DNA of 64,000 nt from the NCBI GenBank assembly GCA_036250195.1, contig JAVHZZ010000011.1, forward strand, positions 59,028,919 to 59,092,918, written 5' to 3'. Shown here piece by piece: positions 12,117-21,827 of the stretch. Position 1 is the first letter of the stretch. Each line of letters starts with the position of its first letter. The position numbers and the translations under genes are program-made. The notes under the pieces were generated by a model that made no database searches, was not told the DNA's origin, and saw nothing but the letters and a program-made list of their open reading frames with translations. Origin of the DNA: Mixophyes australis. Taxonomy: Eukaryota > Chordata > Amphibia > Anura > Limnodynastidae.

Positions 12117-12309
12117 CAGGGTTTCCCAAACCCAGTCCTCAGGGCTCCCCAATAGTGCAGGTTTTCCGGATCACATGTGACATAATTAGGACCACCTGTG
12201 GATCTGTTACAATGTGTCAGTCAGTAATGAATACACCTTTGCTCCAGCAAGGAGATATGGAAAACCTGCACTGTTGGGGAGCCCTGAGGACTGGGTTTGG
12301 GAAACCCTG
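12117..12309. mobile_element. 193-bp hAT-type MITE
   Basis: The inverted ends CAGGGTTTCCCAAACCCAG and CTGGGTTTGGGAAACCCTG match perfectly. The element is flanked by a perfect 8-bp duplication ATCTAGTA (12109-12116 and 12310-12317). It has no coding capacity and lies in the 3' region of LINE A. The ends resemble, but differ from, those of the minisatellite hAT elements at 997 and 17922, so it is a separate family. Confidence 0.92.
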
Positions 12310-12400
12310 ATCTAGTAACTAAACTAACTAAAAAAAAGGGTGCCAAAATCAAAATCCTGCCACCTATCCTTGAATGCGCCATAGACCCATTCAGGGTACC

Positions 12401-12728
12401 TGTAACTATACTGGTGATATTATCTGAAGCCCAATAGCAGAGTAGATATCCAGAGAGTAGTCAGACGTTTTCCGGGTCGGTACACAAGCAGGTAGTGTCA
12501 CAGATGCAAGGTAGAGCAGCAGGTAGCAGAAGCTGAGCTAGTAGAATATTCAAGCATATGTCTGAACCAGTAAGTGCCATTTATAGGCCCAAACAGGAAA
12601 CAGGATCCAAGATGGTTTCTCTTTGATTCCAAACTGGCCATCTTGGATAAGGGCAAATCTAAGGGCAAGTTTGCAAAGACAGAGACCTCTAGTGGTCGGA
12701 GGTGCAAATGTCAAGGTAATTCCTTACA
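12401..12728 (-). repeat. 3' LTR of Gypsy A
   Basis: 328 bp. On the minus strand it begins TGTAAGGAATTACC and ends in TTACA. It aligns along its whole length with the 5' LTR but carries only one copy of a 35-bp unit that is repeated seven times there. Confidence 0.93.
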
Positions 12729-12730
12729 GT

Positions 12731-12743
12731 ATTCCCCCCTTTC
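12731..12743 (-). promoter_or_regulatory. Polypurine tract of Gypsy A
   Basis: Reads GAAAGGGGGGAA on the minus strand, directly upstream of the 3' LTR, where the plus-strand primer is expected. Confidence 0.75.
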
Positions 12744-12819
12744 AATAACGTCCTCTGGACGGTGCTTTGCAGGGTTTCTCCCGGTATCTTTGATAAAATT
12801 CATGCAATAATCGAGGTGC

Positions 12820-13102
12820 ATGGACATTCTATTCTGGTTCCCATGAATTGTCTTCTGGTCCATATCCCTGCTATTGTATCAAATACTGAAGTATATTTCT
12901 AAATATTCAAGAATATAGAATTTTCTCTACCAGAAATTCTTCATGTTCATCAATTTGAATAGGATCTGGAGGAGGCAAGGTATGACCAGGAAATGGATTT
13001 GAAACTACTGGCTTCAGTAAGGAAACATGAAAGACAGGATGAACCTTCATAGACCCTGGGAGTTCAAGTCGAAAGGCAGATGAACTGACTTGGGCCGAAA
13101 TT
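12820..13102 (-). pseudogene. Gypsy A chromodomain remnant
   Basis: Minus-strand translation past the integrase shows EEFLVEKILYS, then QGYGPEDNSWEPE and a stretch like HAPRLLHEFY. This is the order of a chromodomain at the C-terminus of chromovirus integrases. At least three in-frame stops interrupt it, one right after ILYS, so it was too broken to appear as a long frame. In intact elements the chromodomain binds modified histone tails and steers integration. Confidence 0.75.
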
Positions 13103-14235
13103 TTAAAAAGGACCTATATATTTTGGTCCTAATTTAGGAGTAGACACGCTTACTTTTAGGTTTTGTGTAGAAAGCCAAACATCGTCGCCAACATTTAAAA
13201 TTGGTGCAGCTTTACGATGTCTGTCTGCAATTCTCTTATAACTGTCCTGTGCATGTTGCAATGTCTCTCTTAATACTTCTAGATTATTCTGTAGCGACTC
13301 TAGTCTGGAAGTAACAGCAGGTATGGAAGAATCTTGTGGAAAATTGAGGAGTGGGTTTGGATGATACCCCAAATTGGCATAAAAGGGACTTTGTTTTGTG
13401 GATGAGTGTTGCGAGTTGTTATATGAGAATATTAATCTAGTCATCTTGCAGATGGCAAATGTAGCACCGTAGGTATTGTTCTAATGTCTGATTGGTGCAT
13501 TCTGTCTGTCCATTGGATTGAGGATGGAAGGCAGTTGATAATTTGATATAAATATTAAGAGCACCACAAAACTGTTTCCAAAAACATGAAGTAAATTGTA
13601 CTCCTCGGTCAGAGACTACATCATCAGGAACTCCATGTAGATGAAAAACATCCTTGATTAGTAATTCTGCTGTTTCTTTTGCAGAAGGAAGTCCACGACA
13701 GGACACAAAATGAGCAATCTTTACGAGTCGATCTACAACCACCAGAATTGTAGTCATACCCTTGGATGATGGTAAATCCACAATAAGATCATGGAGATTG
13801 AACCCCATGGGTGGGAAGGAACTGGCAAATGCTGTAAAAGTCCAAATGGAGCAGTGCGGGGAGTCTTAAACCGGGCACAAGTACTGCAGGATGATACAAA
13901 TCTTTTGACATCATTCTTGTATTTCGGCCACCAGAAGTACTGAGATAATAATTCATGAGTCTTGAAAACACCTTGACTCTAGACACCAGTCTAGCGTCAT
14001 GGACAAACTGCAGTACTCTTAATCGTGCTGCTGCTGGTACATACAAGCGATGTCCATACTTCCAAACATTATCTCGATAGGTCAAGTGTAAATCTGTAGG
14101 GGGTTCCAAAAGGATCGGATCAGTTCTATAACCCTCTTTAATGTCACACAACAGCTCACCAGTGCCAATAGCTCCAGGGAAATTTGACTTAGAGAGGATT
14201 GTCTTTTCCGGATCAAGCTGTGGTGAGTCTTCCAT
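13103..14235 (-). pseudogene. Gypsy A integrase
   Basis: Three successive minus-strand frames cover integrase. 14235-13789 holds the N-terminal region with HDARL-type zinc-binding remnants. 13808-13437 holds the catalytic core with an Asp in the DLIVDLP block, VSDRGVQFTS and the GQTECTNQ block, so the three acidic D, D, E positions are present. 13444-13103 holds the C-terminal GDDVWLSTQNLK-like part that binds DNA. The frames overlap or abut with shifts, so no single product can be made. The enzyme would join retrotransposon cDNA to host DNA. Confidence 0.85.
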
Positions 14236-14331
14236 GTATGCTCTGGATAGAGCATCAGCTTTCCCATTTCGGGATCCAGGTCTATAAGAGAAAACAAAAT
14301 CAAAACGATTTAGGAATAAACTCCATCTGGC

Positions 14332-14745
14332 TTATCGCGGAGAAAGTCTCTTTGCAGTCCGAACAAACTCTAGATTCCGGTGGTCAGTAAGCACGGTAAT
14401 TTGATGTGCAGCACCTTCAAGCAAATGTCTCCATTCAGTAAATGCAGCCACAATGGCTAATTGTTCCTTATTTCGCACATCATAATTTCTTTCCGAAACA
14501 GTCATTTGATGAGAGAAAAAAGCGCATGGATGTAATAACATCTTCTCTCCTATTCTCTGTGATAATATTGCCCCTACTGCTGAATCTGAAGCATCTGCCT
14601 CAAGGATAAAAGGAAGTTCTGGGTTGGGATATATTAATATGGGATCTGTAGTAAACTTTGTCTTAAGCAGAGAAAAGGCCCCTTCAGCTTCTGGAGACCA
14701 ATGGAAAGACGATCCCTTTTTGGTTAGTTGATTAATTGGTGTCAC
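14332..14745 (-). pseudogene. Gypsy A RNase H region
   Basis: Minus-strand frame with [17 protein letters not shown] (first acidic residue of RNase H), [21 protein letters not shown] and [20 protein letters not shown] (another catalytic Asp). This is the canonical Gypsy RNase H fused behind RT, which removes the RNA template during reverse transcription. It follows the RT fragment after a short frame break. Confidence 0.85.
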
Positions 14746-14774
14746 AATCTGGAAAAGTCTTTAATAAAACGTCT

Positions 14775-15337
14775 TTAGAAGTTGGCAAACCCTACAAATT
14801 TTTGTACTTCTTTTACATTTCTTGGAGCTGGCCAATCTACTATAGCCTGGACCTTGCTAGGGTCCATTCTCAAACCTTGAGGTGAGATGATATAGCCCAA
14901 GAACTGAATTTGTGTATGGTGGAATTCACACTTCTCCAACTTAATGTACAAACAGTGTCTGCGAAGACATTCCAGTACGGTTCGAACTTGTTGTTGATGC
15001 TCCTCTTGGGAATTTGAGAAAATTAGTATGTCATTGAGATAAATGACAACAAATTGGTCAATTAGATCTTTAAAAACATCATTCATGAAATGTTGGAATG
15101 TAGCAGGGACATTGCACTGTCCAAAGGGCATCACCAGATGTTCAAAATGTTCATATTTACATCAAAAGGCAGTCTACCATTCATCGCCAGATCTTATGCA
15201 AACTAAATTGTATGTCATAGATCTAATTTTGTGAAAATTCTTGCTGAGCGAAGCCTCTCCAGTAATTCTGAAATAAGTGGGAGTGGGTAGCGGTTCTTGA
15301 TTGTCACTTTATTCAACGATCTATAGTCAATACATGG
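14775..15337 (-). pseudogene. Gypsy A reverse transcriptase, C-terminal part
   Basis: Frame 15134-14775 has MPFGQCNVPATFQHFMN and FVVIYLNDILIFS, followed by FLGYIISPQG. The RT catalytic box is normally Y-x-D-D and here reads YLND, so the first of the two catalytic aspartates is replaced by Asn. Together with the insertion at 15338 this would abolish activity. Sequence from 15135 to 15337 still has RT character in broken frames. Confidence 0.85.
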
Positions 15338-16070
15338 TGTTAGGAACTCCCAAGCCAGTACAGTGAAACTCGGGGACTACTCTGAAGGCCCGGTGTTCGC
15401 TGGAGCCCCTAGTGGTGGGGACAGACTGGGCTGCGGGCCGACCGAGGGTCGAGTAACATGTACTGACTTAAAGGAGTACCCAGGAGTGGAGTGATTGGCG
15501 GGCTGTAGTTAAGAATCCTAGGTCAAAGGGTCACAAGCACAGATGCAATATCCAGAGACAAGCAAAGGGTCAGACACACAGGCAGAGAAGCAAAATCCGA
15601 AATCCAGGCAAAAAAGGTCGAGGTCAGAAGAGATGGGTCACAGGTCCAAGAACAAGCAGGGGTGAAAACACGGGTAGTCAAATCCAAGGTAGCAAGAACC
15701 AAACAGATATCACAAGCAGGCAGCAGGACTGAGGACAGAACGCTATAACCGGCAGTGAGGCTGCAGACCTCACTGCCTTAAATGTACAGGTGAGCCAATC
15801 AGAGTCTAGCTCTGCAAATTACTCCCAGGAGCTGACTGATGAAATAATTACAGCCTAATAGCCAGCAGGCTATTAGATCCCTCTGCGCACGCGCCCGGCT
15901 GTCCCCTGTTGCCGGGACGCAGCGCTACACTGCTGGGCGTCCGGCCGTTGCCTCAGCAACGGTCGGGAGTTAGAGGGAAGTGACATCCCGGTCGTCATGG
16001 TGACGGCCGGGACACTGGGGCAGGCAGGAAGCAAGCCGCGGCGGCTGTGAGTACCGCCGTGGCTCGTGAC
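15338..16070 (-). repeat. 3' LTR of the second Gypsy element
   Basis: On the plus strand it begins TGTTAGGAACTCC and ends near GGCTCGTGAC. The last about 105 bp are repeated at 16405-16509 with a few differences, which identifies them as LTR. It is GC-rich near the right end. Confidence 0.8.
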
Positions 16071-16100
16071 CGTACCCCCAACTTGAGGAGGGGTTAAGGA

Positions 16101-16299
16101 ACCCCCGACATCCAGGCTTAGTGGGGAACCTCCTAAAAAATTCTTTAATGAGTCTTCTAGCGTGCAGACGTCTCTGTGGTATCCAAGAACGCTCCTCAGG
16201 ACCATAACCCTTCCAATGTACGAGGAATTGAACTTGGCCTTGAACCCTCCTTGAGTCAAGGATTTTTTCAATAACATATTCGTGGTCTCCGTTCACCAT
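16101..16299 (-). pseudogene. Chromodomain at the end of the second Gypsy pol
   Basis: Minus-strand frame starting near 16299 reads HEYVIEKILDSRR, then FLVHWKGYGPEERSW and IKEFFRRFP. This is a well-preserved chromodomain including the W-K-G-Y and S-W residues. It marks the C-terminus of a chromovirus integrase. The frame stays open into the LTR to about 15970. Everything upstream of it in the element is deleted. It is better preserved than the Gypsy A chromodomain, in line with its later insertion. Confidence 0.85.
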
Positions 16300-16404
16300 C
16301 AGAGGCCTGGGCCTGTTAGAGAGAGACCGATTAAACTTGCTGGGAGCAGCGACCTTCTTCAGAAGCGAACAATGAAAGGTCGCAGGAATTTTTAAAGAGG
16401 TTGG

Positions 16405-16509
16405 TAGTTAGAGGGAAGTGACATCCCGGTCGTCATGGTGACGGCCGGGATGCTGGGGCAGGCAGGAAGCGAGCCGCGGCGGCTGTGAGTACCGCCGCGG
16501 CTCGTGACA
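16405..16509 (-). repeat. Truncated 5' LTR of the second Gypsy element
   Basis: About 105 bp nearly identical to the right end of the LTR at 15338-16070, ending GGCTCGTGACA. Its inner edge near 16405 joins directly to pol-end sequence, the scar of the internal deletion. Confidence 0.8.
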
Positions 16510-16925
16510 CATGATCGTAATGAACCATCCTTCTTTTTCACAAAGAAAATAGGTGCACCTGGTGGAGACGTAGAAGGACGAATAAAACCATTTTCTAAAC
16601 TTTCATCCACATAATTCTTGAGGACCTTTAACTCTGGCTCGGCTAATGGATAAATACGTCCAAAGGGTATAGCAGCCCCAGGTAACAAATCCACAGGACA
16701 ATCATAGGTTCTGTGAGGTGGTAATTTGTCAGAATTCCTCTTACTACAGACATCAGAAAAGTCCTTATATTGTGGAGGTAGCTGGTCCAAAATATGAGGA
16801 GGGAAATTATATAACTTGCTCACCTCTTCAACAGAGGATTCAGGTTTAGTCTCCGGAGCATATGTTTCTTGTGAAAAATAAATTGTTTTTGATTCCCAGT
16901 TAATGAATGGATGGTTTGCAGCCAA
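16510..16925 (-). pseudogene. Gypsy A protease-RT linker and RT N-terminal part
   Basis: Minus-strand frame with NFPPHILDQLPPQYKDFSDV, LPPHRTYDCPVDLLPGAAIP, ENGFIRPSTSPPGAPIFFV and KKKDGSLRSC. This is the conserved entry into the Gypsy RT domain (fingers region). The RT is cut immediately after LRSC by the insertion at 15338-16509 and resumes beyond it. The open frame to 16392 continues into the inserted LTR and is not real there. Confidence 0.85.
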
Positions 16926-17910
16926 CCATTCCCAGAATAATTGGAAACTGGGGAGAAGAGATCAGTAAGAAAGTCAGAGTCTCATGATGGTTTGGCTCAA
17001 TTACGAGGTCCAGGGGTTTGATTTCATGAATAACTGGACCAGAGTTCAAAGGAGAACCATCCACAGTTTCCTTTAACACTGGTATCTGTTTCTCTCTAAA
17101 TTCAATCTTATTTCTCTTAGCAAACATAATGTCCATAAAATTGCCGTTCGCACCAGAGTCCACCATTGCCGTACTGGAAATGCAGTGTGCACCAATCTGG
17201 AATCCAATTGGAATTGAGAAATGTGAGTTTTTATTTCCCTTATTCTTTTCAGTTGATGCTAAAGAGGAGAGACAAGGAATAATTGCATTCACATGCTGAG
17301 GAATGTCGGAAATCACAGACTCCTGGTCTGAAAAATCTGCATCTGCTAAGCTAGCCACTGTCTTCTGAGGTATTCTAGGACAATTTGAGACATAATGTCC
17401 TGGTTTGCCACAATAAAGGCACAAGTTCTCTTGATATTGTTGCTTCCTTCTCTCATTGAAACTACGTTTGTGAAGTGTGTCTACTTCCATGGGTTCAGAC
17501 TCAAATTCCTTAGTTGATTTTACCACAGAATTCCCATAATTTTTTGAAGTTGTGGGTTCTCGATAACTGGGGTATGTCCAGGTTAAGGCCTTCCTTTCTT
17601 GTCGTCTCTCAATCAGTCGAGCATCAATTCGAATGCAATGGATAATGAAAGGCTCAAGTTCAGTTGGTGCATCTGCTCGGGCTAATTCATCTTTAATGGT
17701 CTCAGAAAGTCCCCTACAGTAGACAGACAGCTGAGCCTCAGAATTCTGAGTAGTGTCAAGGACCCATCTTCGAAAATCTGCAGTATATTCCACAACTGAG
17801 CTTCTCCCCTGACGTAATTTCAATAATGTTTTTTCAGCAGTATCTTTCCGGTTCGGATCATCAAAAGGTTTGTTTCATTACTTTGAGGAAGTCATCAAAT
17901 TTCTCTAATA
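16900..17910 (-). pseudogene. Gypsy A gag (C-terminal half) and protease
   Basis: A 307-codon minus-strand frame. It starts in the capsid-like retrotransposon gag domain (SVVEYTADFRRWVLDT, AQLSVYCRGLSETIKDELAR) and continues to a CCHC zinc knuckle, CLYCGKPGHYVSNC, that binds genomic RNA. It then enters the aspartic protease, with MVDSGANGNFMD giving the D-S-G active site and FPIILGM near the end. The N-terminal half of gag is at 19372-19733, separated by the hAT insertion at 17922-19363. Gag packages the RNA and protease matures the particle. Confidence 0.88.
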
Positions 17911-17921
17911 TTGGACTAGAT

Positions 17922-19363
17922 CGGCGGTTCCCAAAGTGTGCGCCGCGGCTCCCAGGGGTGCTGCGGCGCTGTCACTGGGGTGCCGCGGGCCAGCCATAAA
18001 AAACAGAGAACACAGAAACTTACCAGTCCGCCAGGCACCGGGACCCAGCAGCCTCCTCTTTCCCGCAGCAGCTGTCACTGACGTCGATATTCAGTGACAG
18101 CTGCGGGAGAGAGGAGTCTTCTGGGTCCTGGCGCCTGGCGGATTGGTAAGTTTCTGTGTTCTCTTATTTTTTTATGGCTGGCGCGGGGCAGGATGAAAAG
18201 GATCGTGACAGCGAGGCCGTGTGACAGCGGGGCAGTGTGACAGCAGAGGGGGACAGTGTGACAGCGGGGCAGTGTGACAGCAGAGGGGGACAGTGTAACA
18301 GCGGGGCCGTGTGACAGCGGGGCAGTGTGACAGCAGAGGGGGACAGTGTGACAGCAGGACAGTGTGACAGCGGGGCCGTGTGACAGCAGAGGGGGACAGT
18401 GTGACAGGGGGTAGTGTGACAGCAGAGGGGGACAGTGTGACAGCGGGGCAGTGTGTCAGCAGAGGGGGACAGTGTGACAGCGGGACAGTGTGACAGCAGA
18501 GGGGGGCAGTGTGACAGCGGCGCAGTGTGACAGCAGAGGGGGGCAGTGTGACAGCAGAGGGGGCAGCGTGACAGAGGGCAGCGTGCCTGGGGGCAGAGGG
18601 GGCAGAGTGCCTGGATGCAGAGGGGGGCAGCGTGATAGAGGGCAGCAGAGGGGGGCAGCGTGACAGAGGACTGCAGAGGGGGCAGCGTGACAGAGTGCAG
18701 AGGAGGGGACAGCGTGAGAGAGGGCAGAGGAGGGGGACAGTGCGGCAGAGGAGGGGACAGCGTGAGAGAGGGCAGAGGAGGGGACAGCGTGAGAGAGGAC
18801 AGAGGAGGGGGACAGCGAGAGAGGACAGAGGAGGGGGACAGCGAGAGAGGACAGAGGAGGGGGGACAGCGTGAGAGGGCAGAGAAGGGGGGACAGCGTGA
18901 GAGAGGGCAGAGGAGGGGGGACAGCGTGAGAGAGGGCAGAGGAGGGGGGACAGCGTGAGAGAGGGCAGAGGAGGGGGGACAGCGTGAGAGAGGGCAGAGG
19001 AGGGGGGACAGCGTGAGAGAGGGCAGAGGAGGGGGGGCAGCGTGAGAGAGGGCAGAGGAGGGGGAGAGTGTGACAAAGCAGAGGAGGGGGGACAGCATGA
19101 CAGAGGGCAGAGGAGGGGGCAGCGTGCCTGGATGCAGAGGGGGCAGAGTGCCTGGATGCAGAGGGGGCAGAGTGTCTGGATGCAGAGGGGCATTTTTGCA
19201 TACAACTAAATAAGTATTTTTGTCGTGACCTAAATACTTATTACAATTTTTTGTCCCAACTACTTCTAAAACAGGACTGCTCATAAATTATTTTGGAGGG
19301 GTGCCTTGAAAAAATGTGGAGACTCTAAGGGTGCCTCGAACTGCAAAAGTTTGGGAACCACTG
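17922..19363 (-). mobile_element. Non-autonomous hAT element, copy 2, inside Gypsy A gag
   Basis: The same family as 997-3096 in reverse orientation, with ends CGGCGGTTCCCAAAGTG and AGTTTGGGAACCACTG. It is flanked by a perfect 8-bp duplication GACTAGAT (17914-17921 and 19364-19371). It carries the same palindrome (17990-18181) and the same two arrays: 37-bp units at about 18205-18560 and 28-bp-type units at about 18690-19080. At 1442 bp it is shorter than copy 1 (2100 bp). It splits the gag gene. The long open frames in it are repeat artefacts. Confidence 0.93.
17990..18181. repeat. 192-bp palindrome inside hAT copy 2
   Basis: Same long inverted repeat as at 2837-3028, running from CCAGCCATAAAAAA to TTTTTTTATGGCTGG. 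The centre has GACGTCGATATTC. Length and arms are conserved between copies. Confidence 0.85.
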
Positions 19364-19371
19364 GACTAGAT

Positions 19372-19733
19372 GTTTCGATATAAGGAGAAGCCCATGCAAG
19401 GGCGGTGTCCTTAAGTAGCAAAAGCATACACCACACCTCTGACTTTTCAGACTGGAAATAGGACTCATACAGTTGAAAAAGCATCTGGCATTGATTGATA
19501 AATCCGCTGAACTTTTGAGGCTCCCCTCCAAACCGGGCTGGTGGGAGAGGGAGAGCAGCAGGGGATGGTGCCGTTACAAGCACTTGTGATGACCCTTTCT
19601 CCAACTCTGAGATACGTTCCTCATGTTAAGACAGTCTAATCAGAAATTCCTGAAAACCCGCCTGGCATTCAATTAGCACGGTGGTTAAACTTGCCACGCG
19701 CCGCTTAACAGGTATATCTTCGGCGGGATCCAT
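19372..19733 (-). pseudogene. Gypsy A gag, N-terminal half
   Basis: Translation from an ATG at 19733, only 19 nt inside the 5' LTR, gives MDPAEDIPVKRR. After one stop the frame continues with LPPARFGGEPQKFSGFINQC, LFQLYESYF and DTALAWASPY, typical of Gypsy gag. It meets the hAT target duplication at 19371 and continues beyond that element at 17913. The short leader leaves little room for a standard tRNA primer site and I do not see a clear TGG-initiated one. Confidence 0.8.
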
Positions 19734-19751
19734 TTCAATTCTTGAGTATCC

Positions 19752-20287
19752 TGTAACGATACTGGTGGTATTACCTGAAGCCCAATAGCCTAGTAGATAT
19801 CCAGAGAGTAGTCACACATTTGCCGGGTCGGTACACTAGAGGGTAGTCAGACGTTTGCCGGGTCGGTACACAAGAGGGTAGTCAGACGTTTGCCGGGTCG
19901 GTACACAAGAGGGTAGTCAGACGTTTGCCGGGTCGGTACACTAGAGGGTGGTCAGACGTTTGCCGGGTCGGTACACTAGAGGGTAGTCAGACGTTTGCCG
20001 GGTCGGTACACTAGAGGGTAGTCAGACGTTTGCCGGGTCGGTACACAAGCAGGTAGCCACAGATGCAAGGTAGAGCAGCAGGTAGCAGGAGCTGAGCAAG
20101 CAGAATACTCAAGCATATGTCTGAACCAGGAAGTGCCATTTATAGACCCAAACAGGAAACAGGATCCAAGATGGTTTCTCTTTGATTCCAAACTGGCCAT
20201 CTTGGAAAAGGGCAAATCTAAGGGCAAGATTGCAAAGACAGAGACCTCTAGTGGTCGAAGGTGCAAATGTCAAGGTAATTCCTTACA
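19752..20287 (-). repeat. 5' LTR of Gypsy A
   Basis: 536 bp, TG...CA on the minus strand, matching the 3' LTR at 12401-12728 except for an internal expansion of 208 bp caused by tandem 35-bp units. It ends at the duplication GTACC. Confidence 0.93.
19808..20052. repeat. 35-bp tandem repeat in the 5' LTR
   Basis: Seven units starting at 19808, 19843, 19878, 19913, 19948, 19983 and 20018, each with GTAGTCAGACGTTTGCCGGG followed by TCGGTACAC. The partner LTR has one unit. The difference accounts for the LTR length gap. Confidence 0.95.
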
Positions 20288-21827
20288 GTACCTGAGCACC
20301 GAAAGGCAAGGGGTGCCCAAGGACCTGGAAACTCTCTGTAAATTTCTATGTTAAAGGGGCACTCAAGCAAGAAGTGGTCCATGGTCTACTCCTTCCCGTG
20401 ACACTCCTCCCCTGAACAGCCACGATCATCGGCACTTCTATACCTCAGGTTCCCATTCACAAAGAGTCTCCCATGAAAAGAGAGCCAGGCAATGTCCCAA
20501 AACTTAGGAGGAATTCTCCCGGAATTAACCAAGGAAAGAACCTACGAACACACATCACCTGGGCAGTCCCTTAGTAACAGCTGAACCCATAATTAAGAGT
20601 GCAGGATTCTCCTCTCCAACTCCCTTCTAGAGGAGTTCCTGACTTCCCCGTCTCCAGGCGCCAACGCCTTGTCACTTTTAATCCTAGAGATGCATAGTTC
20701 GGGAGATACCCATGACGGGACCGGAAGGTCCTCACCCTGCCACCTTCCACTTAAACATTAAGGAAGAGATACACACAGACTCTAAAGCCACCCACCCATT
20801 GAGTAGGAGTCTCAAGAAAGAGATTACTGAGGTGCAACTTTAAAAAAGTTGTTAGAAAGAACAGCACTGGCTTAACCATACCCAGGCCACCATCCGTCCT
20901 CGATCTGTAGCTCACAGTTCGCTTGATCTGGTTCAGCCTATTCTCCCAAAGTAAAAGGAAGAAAACTGCATAAATCCAAGATCATAAATACTGTGGTAAA
21001 AGTACATAGCTAATGTACAGAAATTCCAGGATCAGGTAGGTCTTCACAAGGTCTACTCTTTCCCTAAGAGAAAGCTTCCACCTCCTCCAGCTCTCCACTT
21101 TCTGAGAAGCTTCCTCCAGTTTTATCTTCCAGTTTTCTTTGACATAATCATCAGGTCCGAATTGAATTCCTAAAATTTTGATCTTACTACTGGCCCGTGG
21201 AAGGCTGTCCGGAAGGTCGAACCTTGCTCTCCCACCCAGAAAACATCACTCTTTTCCTGGTTTACTTTCGAGCCACTGGCCTTGGAGTACCTGCAGACCA
21301 GAGTTGCTACCTCCATTGCTTCCGCAGGACTCGACAAGAGGATAGTGAAATCAACCGCGTAGGCCACAACCTTCAAAGGACATTCCAGACCCAACAGCAC
21401 CCCTCCTATCGAGCAGCCTTCAATCCTTCGAATGAAAGGATCTATTGCAAACACATACAAGACAGGGCTCAGGGGGCAACCCTGCCTTACTCCAGAGTTG
21501 ACCACAAAGGATGTACCCACCCAACCATTCACAAGAGGGAAACTCTCAGCCTGTTTGTAAATAGTATGAAGCCAATTCACTATCTGCACTGGAAGACCAT
21601 ACTTCAGAAGTAGAGCCCACAGGTACTCGTGATCCACCCTGTCAAATGCCTTTGACTGATCAAGAGCTAAAAGATACTTTCCCCACTTCTCAGCCCGACA
21701 CCGCTTAATCGCCTCCCGGACCCTCAGGACAGCACTGAAGGTACTTCAGCCCTTCACAGTGCAATGTTGAGAAGGGGAAAGCATTTGACCAGAGATCTGC
21801 ATCAGTCTATTAAAAATCACCTTTGCC
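20288..21827 (-). pseudogene. LINE A ORF2: RT core to C-terminus
   Basis: Minus-strand LINE RT. Frame 21637-21170 has LLKYGLPVQIVNWLHTIY, VNSGVRQGCPLSPVLYVFAI (RT block with the P-L-S-P turn) and VVAYAVDFTILLSS. The catalytic box is Y-A-D-D in LINE B (DYADDVAVVLSS) but Y-A-V-D here, so a catalytic Asp is lost. From 21170 down to 20288 the sequence still aligns with LINE B (39240-40273) but is broken by stops. Gypsy A cuts it at 20287. The right end (21812-21827) is one copy of the target duplication of the L1 insert. Confidence 0.85.

Larger units (their letters stand above)
15338..16509 (-). mobile_element. Second Gypsy element, internally deleted, inside Gypsy A RT
   Basis: A minus-strand LTR element remnant: a full 3' LTR (15338-16070), the last part of pol with a chromodomain (about 16072-16404) and only the outer about 105 bp of the 5' LTR (16405-16509). 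It interrupts the Gypsy A RT gene. The flanks are CATGG (15333-15337) and CATGA (16510-16514), a 5-bp target duplication with one difference. Removing the insert and one repeat rejoins the RT frame. A large deletion removed most of the 5' LTR, gag and pol. Confidence 0.85.
12401..20287 (-). mobile_element. Gypsy A: complete chromovirus-type LTR retrotransposon
   Basis: A Ty3/Gypsy element in minus orientation bounded by two LTRs (5' LTR 19752-20287, 3' LTR 12401-12728). A perfect 5-bp target duplication GTACC lies at 12396-12400 and 20288-20292. Between the LTRs, read on the minus strand, come gag, protease, RT, RNase H, integrase and a decayed chromodomain. It inserted into LINE A: the flanks on both sides align with adjacent sequence in LINE B. 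It was later hit by another Gypsy element (15338-16509) and by a minisatellite hAT (17922-19363). Stops, frameshifts and an altered RT active site make it defective. Confidence 0.93.

Noticed and set aside
15873..16277. 134-codon minus-strand frame over the second Gypsy LTR
   Set aside because: Out of frame with the chromodomain and mostly within LTR sequence.
18164..19284. Open frames of 345 and 370 codons on the minus strand
   Set aside because: Same minisatellite in the second hAT copy, in reverse orientation.
19808..20052. CRISPR-like array of 35-bp repeats
   Set aside because: The repeats are contiguous with no unique spacers and lie inside an LTR of a vertebrate retrotransposon.
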